From positions 116,080,501 to 116,144,500 of the forward strand of contig NC_060213.1 of assembly GCF_021130785.1 (NCBI RefSeq): a DNA stretch of 64,000 bases. Reading direction: 5' to 3'. Source of the DNA: Homalodisca vitripennis. Taxonomy: Eukaryota; Arthropoda; Insecta; Hemiptera; Cicadellidae. Shown here in pieces: positions 35,992-49,309 of this stretch (position 1 is the stretch's first letter; every line of letters begins with the position of its first letter). The position numbers and the translations under genes are program-made. A model generated the notes under the pieces. That model had not been told where the DNA came from. It did not search any database and worked only from the letters and a program-made list of their open reading frames with translations.

Positions 35992-38900
35992 TATATGATT
36001 ATTATATGTAAATGAATGTTTGTGTGTTTGTTATTTATGGAATCGTAAACTATTTAATCGATCATTACGAAAATTTGTATGTATATGTATTTTTCCACGA
36101 AGAAGGTTCTATGCTATGTCTATTGATGTAACTCGCCTCCAGGTGGCGTTGTCAAAGATAATAGTTTTCAAAGCGCCTGCACATTATAAACTGCAATTAT
36201 GAGACAGTTACGAATATTTAATAGCCAAACACAATTTGAAGGCCCTAAGTAATGATGTATATTTTTCTTCAAGATAAATTTCTGGTTGAACTTAAAGCTT
36301 GAGTGTTACACCACTTTATAATAAAACGCATGTACGTGTACAATGGCTATAAACATATACAGATTTTCTTGATCGTGGCAACAAAGCAAACTCTACATCG
36401 GCGTTGTAAATATAATTTACTTGAGCCAGAAGTGCACATACACGGGTAACGCTTACGAAAAGCGTGCGAAGCCGTGGGAAACCGCTAGTGTTTTATAAAC
36501 AATAGTTTCACTCTGAAATATTTTTTCTGTTTGAAATTATTTGATTAGTAAAGGAGTAACTGCGACGTAGACGCTAAACAGTTTTAAATGCAATATAGTC
36601 TCTCTTCAAAGGTTTATTTGACTTCCAAACTCAAAGCGTCTTAAGTCTATTACGAACTTGGCCTTTGTGTTAACTCTTTAGAATCCTGACCTCTTTAGGG
36701 CTTCAACAATAATATAACTTCTAGAATTCGAAAATTGAGGTCTTGAAATTAGAACATTGATGTTGTCATACGGGAAATGACTATATATCAATATACTAGC
36801 AGTTATCCGCGGCTTCGCAGGCAATTTCCTGTTGAACACAGTACAATATATTCACGTGTGGTTTTTATATGACATATCAAACGTTCCTGAGATAATTGAT
36901 AGTCACTAAACCTATTTCAATCTCTCGATCCATTTTAGATATCAGTTTTTTTAACAGTGTTTTTGGATCCTGAAATCGTAGAGCTAAGCAGTTTTTATTT
37001 GAAATTGCACTGAACACTCCATAATAATTTATACAATTGCTGCGACAATTTCAGTAAAAATTTAACAATTTTAGGCCAGTGTGGAGGAATCCTAAACCGA
37101 AGATAATAGCAATTAATCATATAATGCATAGTAATTGTGATGTTTTGCATAGGGATCTACGGCAAGGAAGATTATCTTAGATATATAATGAGATAGCGTC
37201 CATATTACTTTTATTCATACTCTATGTTTTGAAGACTATAAATAGCAATACTTAAAAAAAAATACTTAAATTAATTATACATATAATTGTGTTTTAATAT
37301 TATAATGGTTACATAGAACACTTGATTATTTTATACAAGGTTCTATTTATACATAAAATGTATTTTCTGCAATGCATTTCTTATTGAAATTTTCACAACT
37401 TGATCACTAGCCCTGATGTCATAGAAAAAAGTCATTGCTTCGTTGATAGCAATTACACACACTTCATAGATAGACATACTTCATGACACTTCCTTTACAT
37501 AGATTAGTATCAATAAACTAATTTGTTTATAAAGAATCAAATTCCGTCTCCTGAATTAAATTCCATTTCTTATTTCCAATACCATTGTAGAGTTTACCGT
37601 GTGCTCCTATCAAGAAAATATATAGCAAAGGAAACCAACTTCGGTCATAAGGCGTCTTCTTTAGGCTCTTTTAATTTACTTTCGATAACATATTTTTCTA
37701 GAAACAGTTATGGTTTACCTCTTTGTTTCGATAAAGGAAATATATAACTTGGCACTACTTAAACATTACTGAGGTCAAAACGAGTCAGATCCGTCTGATT
37801 AAATACATACATATGTTCGTTTTCATGATCCCATTGTGCCAAAAAGCGTCTACTACCAGCACTTGTAATCCAGCTTCGGTTCAAGACATTTCAAGTGTTA
37901 CATTTTTTTGTCCCAATGACGATGGTACTGTATATCTTACAACTAAAGCGTCTTTGCGGTCAGTATGAGTCTGGTCTGGTCGTTTAAATTCACTCCCGGT
38001 GTAATTTATTTACGGTTCTACTATCGAATTATGCTGTCCTACTAGCTAAGAAAATGACTACTTATATCGGTTATAAAATCCAACCTAGATAATTACCTGG
38101 TGCTGAATTGATATAGGTGATTCAATTATCAAGAAATATGTATAAGGCCATATGCTGGTATAAGGGGAAGAGTGTGTTAAAATTTGCTTTTCTTTAGCTA
38201 CAGTAAAAATGCCATACAGAATTTCAAGGGAACTAACCAGATTCCATTAACTTATGTGAAAAAATTTCACAGCTCTTTACAATAAGATACATTTTATAAA
38301 TTAAATCTAAATAGATTTAAATTTACCTAACAGCCTTTGCAATCTCCATTACTCTATTGATCAAGGACTTTACAATAATTTAATATTTAAAAGAGTTTAA
38401 ATCTAAACTTATGTTTCTGCCTCTTTGATTAACTTCAGCTGAAAGTGTTAACGGCTGTTGTATCAGTTCAATTTGTAATACGTATCGTAGCGCAATCTCC
38501 CGGATCCAATGTAAACCACTCTAACATCAACAACAATTTGTAAATAAAAAAATAATTTAAACAATGTATTTAAATTGTACTAAATTGTAAATCAATACCA
38601 TTCAGAAATCCCCTTCAAGACACACATAACATTACGTAAAAATCTAACCAGTCTTTTAGGAGGAGCTCAGTGACAAACACACGCACACACGAAATGTATA
38701 TAAACATAAAGAATTAACTAACGACATTACCATTGCCATTGCTTATGACAAGATCACACATAGATGCAATACTGTGTGTTACCTAGTGGATTTTATGGAA
38801 TTTATCTCAATATTTTGAAGGGTATTGACAGATAAGGACTACATGCTGGGAGACTGTGTTTACATGGCACACATTTGCCAAAATCGATGTAAAACGACAC

Positions 38901-40275
38901 GTGACCGTACTGCGTGGGGGATCCGCCCCTGGACGTGATGTTGTCTAAGATAAGCTTTTGATAAAATCGCTAGAAATAAGTTGCTTCTATAACAGGACGC
39001 CACAGTGAACCATGTTAATGCACAGACTTGTTTCACAAGCTACTTCAGAAATATGGTACAGACCGTCTCTATCTGTGGGACCGAGAGTGATGCGCTTCCT
39101 GTGGACTATATGGTTGTTCAGAGGAAGCATAGGGTACAATTTTGCATAAATAAACAATATTACCGAACTAAATATTAAAGACACATCTGTTTTATTTAAC
39201 TTACAAGAGAGGCAACGTTTAGATTGATGGTTGTTCTAAAGCTCTATAAGGCCGCATGGTTTGAAGAAATCTCAAAATATTCTTTCACTCAATAAATTCA
39301 ATTGTATGCCAATTTATCCCAGGAGAGCTGCAAACTAACACTTAAAAAAATTAGTAATTATAATAATGAATTTAACTCTAAATAAAATACAAAGGATGTC
39401 TCGTCTTATTAGTATTTATTATTTTTGAACAGCGTCTGTAATGTTTTTATCATGTTAAATATTTGTAAACTAGATAACGCTCTGGAATTCCCTTTCCCTC
39501 GTTTACAGAAATATACAATTCTAGAATCTTTATTTCAAATTATTTACCTTAAACTGACATCAGTACAATAATTTATAAATTACCCATGAGCATTTGTGTA
39601 CCCAAATCTGATTATGTATGTAAATTTCTGTTCAGGGAGATATACTTCGTTGCAAACTCAGTTGTGTGACTACAAATATCTTAGACATGAAGTAAATTAC
39701 AAAGGTTCAATTTATATCATTCGTGACCTAACAAGACTTCTCAAACTTGGGTATATGTACATATTATCTTGATCGGGAAAGAATAAAAATGAACTATGGT
39801 GCAAAATAAATCAGGAAAAAATTTCAAAGGCTATAACTATACGCTTTTTCATATATTTTCTCAGTTGTATTGACAAGGCAAGCTCTAACTTTAATTGTAA
39901 TTAAAAATTTAATTTGCATGAACCAGAATTGTTTATTATGTAATTTGAAAAGAATATGTACATGGTTTCCTTCTTTTTCAAAATGAAATTTCTGCCAATC
40001 CTGAATAACTTCAGTCAAAAGATAAGTATAAACTAAGATTGGGTTTTTGAGGATATTTAAGTTATTTTAATATTTTTCATAACCTGTATGATAAATTAAA
40101 ACATGTAACATTGGTTGTTGCCGTTCGTTAAAAATTATGGTCATAAGCAACTTGTTATTATTAAATGATTGTGTAAAGTTTAAGGGGGTATTGTTTGTTT
40201 ATGTAACATTATCTAATGATCAGATACGCACTATACTGTATTTGCTTATGTAATATAATTTTACTTCTCATAAGT
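35992..40275. other. AT-rich intergenic sequence with transposon-end fragments
   Basis: No gene seen. Words of the type GCGAAGCCG...GCTAGT at about 36460-36490 and TACTAGC...CGGCTTCGC at about 36795-36825 are in opposite orientation. They resemble ends of abundant insect repeats. Confidence 0.5.
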
Positions 40276-40280
40276 TTTTT

Positions 40281-40727
40281 TGTTCAGTATTTATTTCGTA
40301 GTTAACGGCTGGTGTTGTTACTGCCCGAGATGACGTCATCGACTCGCAGCCCCTCTCCAACCCCTTCAAGATAAGAAGACGCGGCTCATTATTCTCTCCG
40401 CAGGCGGCGTACTGGACACACGCTGCTGCCCGCATTCCACCCCCAATACATGAACAGTTTCACGTTTATACAGCTCTATTTTGTTTTTTTATGTATTTCA
40501 AGTCAATATAGTTACTTTATTTACCCTCTCGAGTGAAATCATTCCCCTTGTTGTCCACCGCTCTCCATCTACAAGACCTACACAAGACTTCTGGTGATCC
40601 TGGACTCCCCGCTGCCCTGGCCGAGGACCTCGACGACCCCGTTCTACGAGACTCCCCCAAGGTACATCACCAGTCGTTTTTTATTTCGGCTATACCGCGG
40701 TTACGGCTCTTCCTCAAAGACCGTACA
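40281..40727 (+). repeat. 5' LTR of the BEL/Pao element
   Basis: 447 bp. It contains the palindrome TGACGTCA at 40331-40338, identical to a CRE/ATF site, retained in the 3' LTR at 45448-45455. No convincing primer-binding site adjoins the LTR end; the nearest TGG is about 25 bp downstream. Confidence 0.9.
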
Positions 40728-41290
40728 TTAGGTCCTCCGGGCCGGATCAGCTGGTCCTATACGAACGCTTCAGTTTCATGCAAAAAACAGTCCACTAAGT
40801 TTTAACATTTAATTTGAGTTCAAATCAAAACTCAACCGCCTCATGAAACAAACCTGATTAGCATTAAAAATAAAAATAGCAATTAAGCTAAGTTTCGTGA
40901 ACTGAACTATAGAGCCAGACAGACAGGTACAGAAACTGCAGGTTATGTTTATTGATTGCGCTGCTTATCGGCCGCTATCTGATTGTCGCTCAGCTGATCG
41001 AGTATTTCTGTCCGCCGACCGGACGCTCTTATCTATTTTGAGCAACTTATCTGTCAGCTGTTTCTATTTAAAACTAATAATTTTCTATCACTGAGGGAAT
41101 CATTCTTATTTTATTAATCACTCAATCTAATCTTATTTCTGTGTCACTGTTTTGTTTGAAGATTACTTGTTTTTATTTTTGTCAAGGTTTTACTAAATTA
41201 GTTTATAAGCAGGTTAATTTAGTAAATAAGGATTCTGTCTTCTGTAGGGTGTTTTTTCATATTTTGGTATTTAATTAGTGTTTAAAAAAT

Positions 41291-42400
41291 ATGGCTTCTA
41301 CAAAACTAGAACAATGTGTGAAAAAGAGAGAAAGGTATTTTCAAAGGTTACAGCTGTGTTTTTGATTTAATCAAGGAACTTCCAGGTGAAACTAATGATT
41401 TTGTCGCTAGGTATTCAAATTTAAAGTCTTTGTACTCAGACTTTGAAGCCCTTTCAGAACAGATGGATAATCTTAATCTTGAATTAGATGACCCCAAGGA
41501 CACTGTAGATACTAGTTCCGCCTTCAAGCAGTTTTATACCATGTACTATAAATGTAAAGCCACCTATGATGTTATTGTAGCTACTAAGACTAAAACTGTC
41601 GATGTAGATCTCTCACAAACCTCACTTGTAAAACCTAAGCTTCCGCAAATAGATATAAGTAAGGTTTGGTGGACAGTTAGAGCAGTTTAATTCCTTCAGA
41701 TCTCTGTATGATAATTTAATTCACAATACCTCCATGGCCCCTATTGAAAAGTTTAGTTATTTAAAAAGCTTACTGGAAGGCCCTGCTCTGTGCATTGTTG
41801 AAGCCATACCCTTTTTGATCCAGCTAACTACACTCTAGCCTATGACACTCTAGTGGAACGCTACACTAATCCACGCCTCCTAGCTAGTTTTTTATCTTAA
41901 TAAAATACTTGATCAACAACCTGTAAAGACCCCTAGTCTAAGTAGCCTAAGACAGATCGTAGATGTGTTTCACATAAATGTTCAAGCATTGAAAATCTAA
42001 ATAATCAGTGACTTGTCTGGTTTTATGCTCTTGCAACTAGCTTTAAACGCCTCTTAACAATAATACTAGAAAAGCGTTTGAAACTAGAAGTGAAATCCAA
42101 ACAGTTTCCTATATTGGAAGACCTTATGGAGTTTTTCTTCGCGCTCAGTGTACCGTCTATGAACTCACCAAAGAAACACACAAAGCTAGTGTAGTTACGT
42201 CAAGACCACCCGCACCCCTTCCCCGCAAGGCGTTTGTTCGCAGCTCAACACGGTGCTTCACATTCAGAGAAGACTAACTCGTCGCCTTGTCGCCCTGCCT
42301 CTCAGTGTCCTATGTGTAAAAATAACCATCAACTTTACCGCTGTGACCAGTTTATTGCTTTGCCCTTACATGAACCGTTATAATTCCTGTGCGCTCATTT
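41291..42400 (+). pseudogene. BEL/Pao gag remnant
   Basis: It starts at ATG 41291, after a leader of about 560 bp. The first frame breaks within 25 codons, and the main piece is 41430-41690. A shifted frame then carries FRSLYDNLIHN and EKFSYLKSLLEGPAL, the pattern of the DUF1759 capsid-like region of BEL/Pao gag. Near 42300 CPMCKNNHQLYRCDQF is a Cys/His knuckle of the kind found at the end of this gag. Frame breaks and stops are frequent throughout. Confidence 0.75.
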
Positions 42401-42419
42401 AAACGATGTTTTTCATGTC

Positions 42420-42902
42420 TTGGGTCACACCATGTGTCTGCGTGTACTTCAAATGCGAGTTGTAGATTTTGTAAAAGTAAGAAAACATCACTCTCTACTC
42501 CATGACAAGCGGGTCTCCACTTCCGCCGCCCGTCCACTCAGACGCACCTCACTCTCACATCTCTACACCTGCGTCACCCCCCTCAGTAGTCGTCGGCGCT
42601 TCCGCCGCCGCCGCCTACACCTCAGACAACCGCACCCGTTCAAACACTGTCCTGTCAGTCTCAGCGAACTAACACAAGAAATGTTTGCTTTGTTAGGCAC
42701 CGTTCAAGTACTCATTCAAGACGATTTAGGTCATTGGCAAACGTGCAGAGCTGTCATTGACGGAGGTAGTCAAATCAACTTTGTCACTCAATCATTAGCT
42801 CAGACTTTACGACTACCTATCAAAAGGTGTAATGTTAACATTTCAGGCATTGGTCAACAATGTGGCATAAACACAAAAAGGGCCTCGTTACTTGCAACAT
42901 AG
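42420..42902 (+). pseudogene. BEL/Pao pol: second Cys/His block and DUF1758-like protease
   Basis: HHSLLHDKR ends the knuckle region. The protease-like block is at about residues 90-155. TCRAVIDGGSQINFVTQSLA corresponds to the active-site segment of DUF1758, here reading D-G-G rather than D-S-G. The frame ends early at 42902; a shifted frame at 43021-43410 continues with VDILFGAQAF and NIWLVLMGD, the second half of the same domain. Confidence 0.75.
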
Positions 42903-43020
42903 CCTCTCGCTACAACAGCGACGTCCAACTACAGTTGGATGCAGTTATCATTTCTAAGATAGCATCTAATCTTCCTACAGCCCCGCTTTGCAGAATCTCT
43001 AAGGCAGAGATTCAATTTCT

Positions 43021-43410
43021 TTGATTCTAGCAGACCCTGACTTTAATCATCCTGCTAAAGTTGACATTCTCTTTGGAGCTCAAGCTTTCACAGACATGCT
43101 TACCAATGAACTTTCCATCATCAAAGGGGCAGCCTACCGCGCTGCACACAATATTTGGTTGGTTCTCATGGGTGATGTCCCCATGGAATCACCTTCTCAC
43201 CAACGAAACTCTCTCTTTGTTTCATCATCGTCTCTAAGCACTGATCGACTCCTTGAACAATTCCTGCGAAATGGAAGAAATCAATTTTTCCAAAACCCCT
43301 CAGTCCCGCTGATCAGTTCTGTGAAGATCATTATCAATCAACCATCTCTAGAGACGAAAACCGGACGATATTGTAGCCTCATTACCCTTCAAAAATGGCG
43401 TCCCCTCTGA
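43021..43410 (+). pseudogene. BEL/Pao pol: protease C-terminal part and linker
   Basis: VDILFGAQAFTDML matches the flap and second-half pattern of the BEL/Pao protease, followed by the linker toward the reverse transcriptase. It is out of frame with both neighbours. Confidence 0.65.
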
Positions 43411-43669
43411 CCTAGGCTCCACACGAGAAATAGCTCTTCGCAAGTATCTCCAACAGGAAAGACGGCTTGAAAGAAAGCCGGGAAATCTCGCTCATTATTC
43501 AGACAATTTACAAAACTATGTTGACCTAGGTCACATGTGTCTCCGCCCCTCAGCCCTCTCCATATGTCCTCACACATCACGGAGTTGTAAAAGAATCATC
43601 TTCATCTTCACCTCTTCGAGTTGTCTTTAACGCCTCTGAAGTAAGTGACACGAATCATCTCTTAATAAA

Positions 43670-44131
43670 TTGCTGTTGACTGGACCCAAGCTCCAAGCCG
43701 ACATCGGAACTGTTATCTCTATGTTTCGATTGCACCCCATCGCTCTGACATGCGATATAAAACAAATGTATCGAGCCATAAAAGTTGCTCCTTCTGACCG
43801 CAAATACCAACATTTGTTTTGGCGTTCTGACCCTTCTGGCCCTGTCCAAGAATGGGAACTTCAACGATTAACTTTTGGTCTCTCATCAAGCCCTTTCATC
43901 GCCCTTCGAACTTTGAAGCAACTAGTTCTCGACGAAGGTCCTAACTACCCCATTGCTGCAGAAGTGCTAAACTCGTCCTGCTACATCGATGACATCGTCT
44001 GTGGTGCCTCTTCGGAACACGCAGCCCTTCAATTGTTTGATGAACTCAATCAAATCTGCGTATCTGGTGGTTTCGAACTTCACAAATGGGCTAGTTCAAG
44101 TGTTTTCCGTTCTCAACACCATCCCTTCTGA
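43670..44131 (+). pseudogene. BEL/Pao pol: reverse transcriptase
   Basis: The catalytic Asp lies in LTCDIKQMYRAIKV. LTFGLSSSPFIALRTL is the conserved loop after it, and YIDDI (SSCYIDDIVCGA) carries the two other acids. The preceding palm segment is in broken frames at about 43420-43670. The next frame (43989-44330) continues with the Pao-type connection. Catalytic residues are present but the reading frame is not continuous. Confidence 0.85.
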
Positions 44132-44335
44132 CCACAGAGAAAGACCACATCCCCTTGGATCCATTCACTCCATCAAAGTACTAGGACTTGAAATGGGACC
44201 CTTCCACGGATTGGTTTTTCACTACGCTATTGCCCCTGTAAATAAAACTCCGACCAAACGAAATGTCTTATCTCAAGTTGCCCGAGTGTACGATGTCAAC
44301 GTTTCATCAGTCCAGTTATCTTCACACTAAAACAC

Positions 44336-44935
44336 TTGCTTCAGCAAATATGGGTTGGAAAACTAGACTGGGACGATCCACTCCCAAAACATCTACACAT
44401 TGTTTGGGATAAATTTGTCAAAGAACTTCCACTTATGTCACAACTAAATATCCCTCGCTATATCCTCAGTACGTACATATCCGTCCAACTCATAGGTTTT
44501 TTCAGACTCTTCTCAGAAAGGCATGTGCGCGGTATTGTATCTAAGAGTCGAATGTGAAAACAAAACTACCGGATGTAGCCTATTGCATTCTAAAACCAAA
44601 GTTGCTCCACTCAAACCACTAACGATACCCCGCTTGGAATTATGCGCAGCGTTGCTCCTCTCCCAACTGGTCAAAGCTAACCAGAAGCTTATCACCAAAC
44701 TACAGATATCAGATATCTTTTTATTCACAGACTCAATGAATGTTCTTGGTTGGATAAGAACACCTCCGCACCTTCTAGAAACTTTCGATTCAAACCGTGT
44801 TTGTAAAGTAACGGAAATCAACGTCTATTGATGTTTGGCGTCAACATTTCAGGAGACAACAATCCCGCAGATTGTGGCACTAGAGGTCTGATGCCCTCTG
44901 GCTTACTTGATCACCCCGCTTTGGTGGCATGGCCC
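44336..44935 (+). pseudogene. BEL/Pao pol: connection and RNase H
   Basis: The frame at 44336-44557 (LLQQIWVGKLDWDDPLP) and the frame at 44523-44831 belong to the Pao connection and RNase H. The latter has LTIPRLELCAALLLSQLV and FLFTDSMNVLGWI, with Glu and Asp of the RNase H site. A further frame to about 44935 carries NPADCGTRGL and WWHGP, which normally precede the integrase. Confidence 0.8.
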
Positions 44936-44962
44936 CTCTTTTCTACTAAATGAAATTTCCTC

Positions 44963-45199
44963 TTGGCCTGTATCAACTGGAAGAAAGACTACCTCCACTC
45001 GCAAATCCAACGCCCAAAATGGACTGAACAAACTACAAATGTACAGGAAAATGACCTAGTATTAATGTACTCTAACAATAGTGATCCTCTAACTTGGCCC
45101 CTAGGTAGGATTATCAAAGTGTTACCTAGCTCTGACAACATTTGTTCGTGTGGTCCAAGTGAAAACCCCGTCAGGTATTGTAACCCGTCCTGTAAATAA
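44963..45199 (+). pseudogene. BEL/Pao pol: C-terminal domain directly after the deletion
   Basis: DYLHSQIQRPKW and LTWPLGRIIKVLPSSDN match the DUF5641-like module that ends BEL/Pao pol after the integrase. Here it follows the RNase H end by only about 30 bp, so the whole integrase zinc and catalytic region is missing. Confidence 0.75.
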
Positions 45200-45383
45200 G
45201 TTGGTTGTTTTACCTAATGTTTAGTCATAATCTCCTTAGTGTACATATAACTCCATTTTCTAATTCATATTTAGCTCTTAATTAATGATAAATTGACTCA
45301 GGTATGTTTTCATGACGAATGGTAAATTTTCTTCAATCATAACGTTTTCTTTTTTCTTACTTGGGTCAAAAAATGTCCTTTTT

Positions 45384-45396
45384 TGGGTGGGGGGAA
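45384..45396 (+). promoter_or_regulatory. Polypurine tract of the BEL/Pao element
   Basis: GGGTGGGGGGAA immediately precedes the 3' LTR. Confidence 0.75.
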
Positions 45397-45850
45397 TGTT
45401 CAGTATTTATTTCGTAGTTAACGGCTGGTGTTGTTACTGGCCCGAGATGACGTCATCGACTCGCAGCCCCCCTCTCCAACCCCTTCAAGATAAGAAGACG
45501 CGGCTCATTATTCTCTCCGCAGGCGGCGTACTGGACACACGCTGCTGCCCCCGCATTCACCCCAATACATGAACAGTTTCACGTTTTATACAGCTCTATT
45601 TTGTTTTTTATGTATTATCAAGTCAATATAGTTACTTTATTTACCCTCTTCGGAGTGAATCATTCCCCTTGTTGTCCACCGCTCTCCATCTACACAAGAC
45701 CTACACAAGACTTCTGGTGATCCTGGACTCCCCGCTGCCCTGGCCCGAGGACCTCGACGACCCCGTTCTACGAGACTCCCCCAAGGTACATCACCAGTCG
45801 TTTTTATTTCGGCTATACCGCGGTTACGGCTCTTCCTCAAAGACCGTACA
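45397..45850 (+). repeat. 3' LTR of the BEL/Pao element
   Basis: 454 bp. Differences from the 5' LTR are almost all one-base length changes in C, G, T or A runs. Confidence 0.9.
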
Positions 45851-45855
45851 TTTTT

Positions 45856-48790
45856 ATTAAATACTCAAATTATGTGTGGTAAAAATATTAAACATTAATT
45901 TAATACTACATGAGTCATTTATAACACAGTTGTTTACTATTTCCTGGCTGCAAAATGCTGCTTAAGCTATCTCCAATCCTCGAGTATCCCGTTTAAACCG
46001 CGGTGTAATGAAAGTAATATTAAATTTAATATTCAGTTTTTGTGACCACATGGCAGCTATCCAGCGACACCTGGGTAGTCATTTCCCGCTCAGTGTTTCA
46101 TTTAGATTTCCACAATTATTTATCTTTCTTAAATTTGGTACATGAACTATATCTGCTTTTAAATTCACAAAAGCTATGTCGTAATTTAAATTTATGTGGT
46201 AGGTCAGACAATAATTGTCGGTTTTTAATACATTTGTAAGTATTATGATTTCAAGAAAAATATAATTAAAAAGTTATTCAAATAATTTGTTATTAACTTT
46301 TAAGAAATTTTAAGGATTATTTGATTTATTAGTTATATTTAATAACAGAAAATTAAAAATACTAAATATTATTGGTACAAAAATATATATAATAGATAGA
46401 TACATTCAGGCAATTTAATAAAAAATTATAACCATGCTCTGGCCGATTTATAATGAATAAAATATAAGTAAGCACTGGAAATTTTGTGTTTTGATTCGTG
46501 CATATCATAATTTATTTATAATTGTGGTGATCTGTGTATAAGTATCAATAATTTAATAAACATAAAAGAGAGTATTACTTAAGGCAATATACAATTCCAT
46601 TTCGTTCTGTCTGTCTGTACGAGTGATATCTCGAAAACAAACTCTCCTATATCACTCTGTATAGAACGTCAAATATCTGGAATTCTTCTTCCGGGATATT
46701 CGCAACTTCCAGAAGAGGCAAAGTCCATGCTGGATCTTCCAACTAAGAATGTGTTTCGTAATAAACAAACAGTAAATAATTCGAGTGAAAGAATAATAGT
46801 ATAGTTTTGAAAAGTAAGTTAAACTAATTTTCCTTTATTGTTTTAAAAGAAAGTATTATAAATTCTACAGCTATTAGCAAAATACAACTAAATTAAAGAT
46901 GAAAACCATATCATACTGCTTTCCCTAATTTTCAATCTTATATAAACAACCATACAATATAAAATCCTAATTTGTAGGGATAGTATTGCAAAGGAAAGAC
47001 GCAGGCATAAGTACAATATATGAACCCTATTAACTATGAGAAAATCGAAAGGACATACGAAAGAGTATTCAGTAAATTATTTCGGGTTAAAAAGTATACA
47101 AATTACTAAACAATACAATCACATTACAAAATTACAACGGAATAAACGATATAAATATCCTACCGTAGTGGTGGGTGCGATATAATCCCCCATTATACGT
47201 TTAAAATTCAAAAATCCGTCATATCACAAAATATTACACATTTGTGGGTCTATAAGACGGTTCTGGAGAACTTTTTAACCGTACTTATCCTACAGCTATT
47301 ACAGGTCAAACTAGAGCTACGTATACTACTATATCAGTCAGGTAATGTTATACAAAGTTCATGGAACATAATTGTTTAACCTAAGTTTTTAATTTGACTT
47401 ACCTTATATACAGATTACGGAAATTTCAAAAATATGAAGGAAGTTACATGTTTTTACGTGTACGTTTACGTTTACGTTAACGTTTTATTACATCACTACT
47501 TACTTTAAACAACTGATCTGTATAGAATTTAGTGAGAAAACGTTTTTACTAAACTTTGTGTAAGATTCCTGTTTTAAATATAATAATGTAAAGGTTACTG
47601 TTCATAAAAAAACCAAAACGTAGAAAAACTTGATGATATGTGATTGGTCCTTAAAGAGTTTGCAAATGTTTTTGTAGAATATGTATGGCTAAGGTTGGCA
47701 CGAGGGTTATATTTAAACTCGTATGGCCAATACGGGTAATGCCAAGGTAATAATTTATATTTTAAATCAATACTTTATTATAAATAGTGCCTTAATAAGT
47801 TTTATGTGCAATTAAGTTTTGGAAAAAACAAATCTTGAACATTATATTACAATTACCTAGATAACCAGATAAATTTTATTTTTAAGTTATTAGTATGCAA
47901 CAAGTATGCACTTTGGTGCAATTTTTAAGGAAACGGAGTACTGACGAGAGGACCAAAACTCTACATGGAAACTTGTACCATACTCAGGTAATGATATAAT
48001 TACAATATAATTTCGAACTTCCCCATATTTCCTTGCATCATAGGAAGTGCTATATATTGAAATAACTGACATTAACTGTAGCAGAATCTTTATTGAATAA
48101 TACTAGTAGTATTCCTAAGAAGGAACTAAGAAAGCCGGTAATAAATGTATTTTTATCTCCATTCAATTTCTTAATTTATAAATTGTATAGTTTTATATAG
48201 TCAACATAGCAAAAAAACCTACGCTAAAGCTCTGGTTAAAACTGCTTTACAATTGAATTAAAAATCCATCAGAAAGTGTGGAAAATACCAATAACTGTCT
48301 TGGAAAATCCGTGTGATAATCCGGTTACATTGTTTTGTTCACCAGAACAATAGAAAGCAATAGCATTGAAGTTCAATACTGCACACCCTGAAATTGTTTA
48401 CGGGTAATGTACGTGTGGAAAGTACACAGCCCTCTTCAGCAATATAATCAGTATAATGATAAGTATTATAGAGCTCAGAAGAGGATAAAAACATAGATTT
48501 TTTCCAATTCGTTTTTACTTAATTTCAGGATTTGTATAAAAATTAGATATAATTATTTTATGCGTTGTTTTGCATTATAATTTTATTTTTAATAAAATTA
48601 TTATTTTTAAGTGCGTCCTGAGTCAGTGTAGAAGATTTTTATTTTCACCCTTTGAGCCACTCTTAAACAATCCTTGCTTGAGATATATTTTAAAATTTAA
48701 AGATATAAAAGGAAAGTGTTAGCACTGTTACTTTCATAACGATTAACTAAAATAAACATGCATTGTTTAGCATAAAATACTTTTTCCCTT
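45856..48790. other. AT-rich intergenic sequence
   Basis: No gene supported. A GC-neutral block near 46600-46740 (TTCGTTCTGTCTGTCTGTAC, GATATCTCGA) looks like a fragment of a dispersed insect repeat. TTTACG hexamers occur at about 47457-47483. Confidence 0.5.
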
Positions 48791-49309
48791 TTAACCCGAG
48801 GGAAAAAACTATGTTCTCTTAAAACTTTTTACGTTTTTTTATAACAGTTTCTGGTACCAAAATTTGCAGAATTAAATTTTCTAACTAAATAAAGAATTTT
48901 AAAGTTTATCAAAGCAATTTAATAATGAGCTATTATATGTTTTTTATGTTTATAAACTTTTAAAAATGTTAAAAAATCACTTTTAAGCCTTAAAACTACA
49001 AGAAATAATAAAAAAATTACCATGGAGAGCCAAATATTTCAGTTCTGCATTTAATTAGCTATAACATATCAAAATTTCATAACCTGAGGGGAACAAATAA
49101 TAATTTTATAATAAAATAAAATAAAATTGTTGAGTCAATTTTTGGAAAAATAAAAACAAATACAAATCACTCACCAATAACATCAAAAGGAGTTCCAATC
49201 ATTGAACCAATGAAGTTTTTTTTTCACTATCACTAAGTCACAAAATCTATTTACACATTTTTACAAACACTATTTTGTATATATACAATTTTTTTTTAAT
49301 CTGATAGGC

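Larger units (their letters stand above)
40281..45850 (+). mobile_element. BEL/Pao LTR retrotransposon with internal deletion
   Basis: LTRs at 40281-40727 and 45397-45850 begin TGTTC, end TACA and are flanked by TTTTT (40276-40280 and 45851-45855). A 5-bp duplication is usual for BEL/Pao. Internal sequence encodes a DUF1759-like gag, a Cys/His knuckle region, a DUF1758-like protease, a YIDD reverse transcriptase, RNase H and the C-terminal pol domain, but no integrase core. Many single-base frame breaks are present. LTR copies differ mainly in homopolymer length, so the insertion is young or the indels are errors. Confidence 0.93.

Noticed and set aside
47457..47483. TTTACG repeats as a telomere-like tract
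   Set aside because: Only a few imperfect copies; the common insect telomere repeat is TTAGG and none is present.
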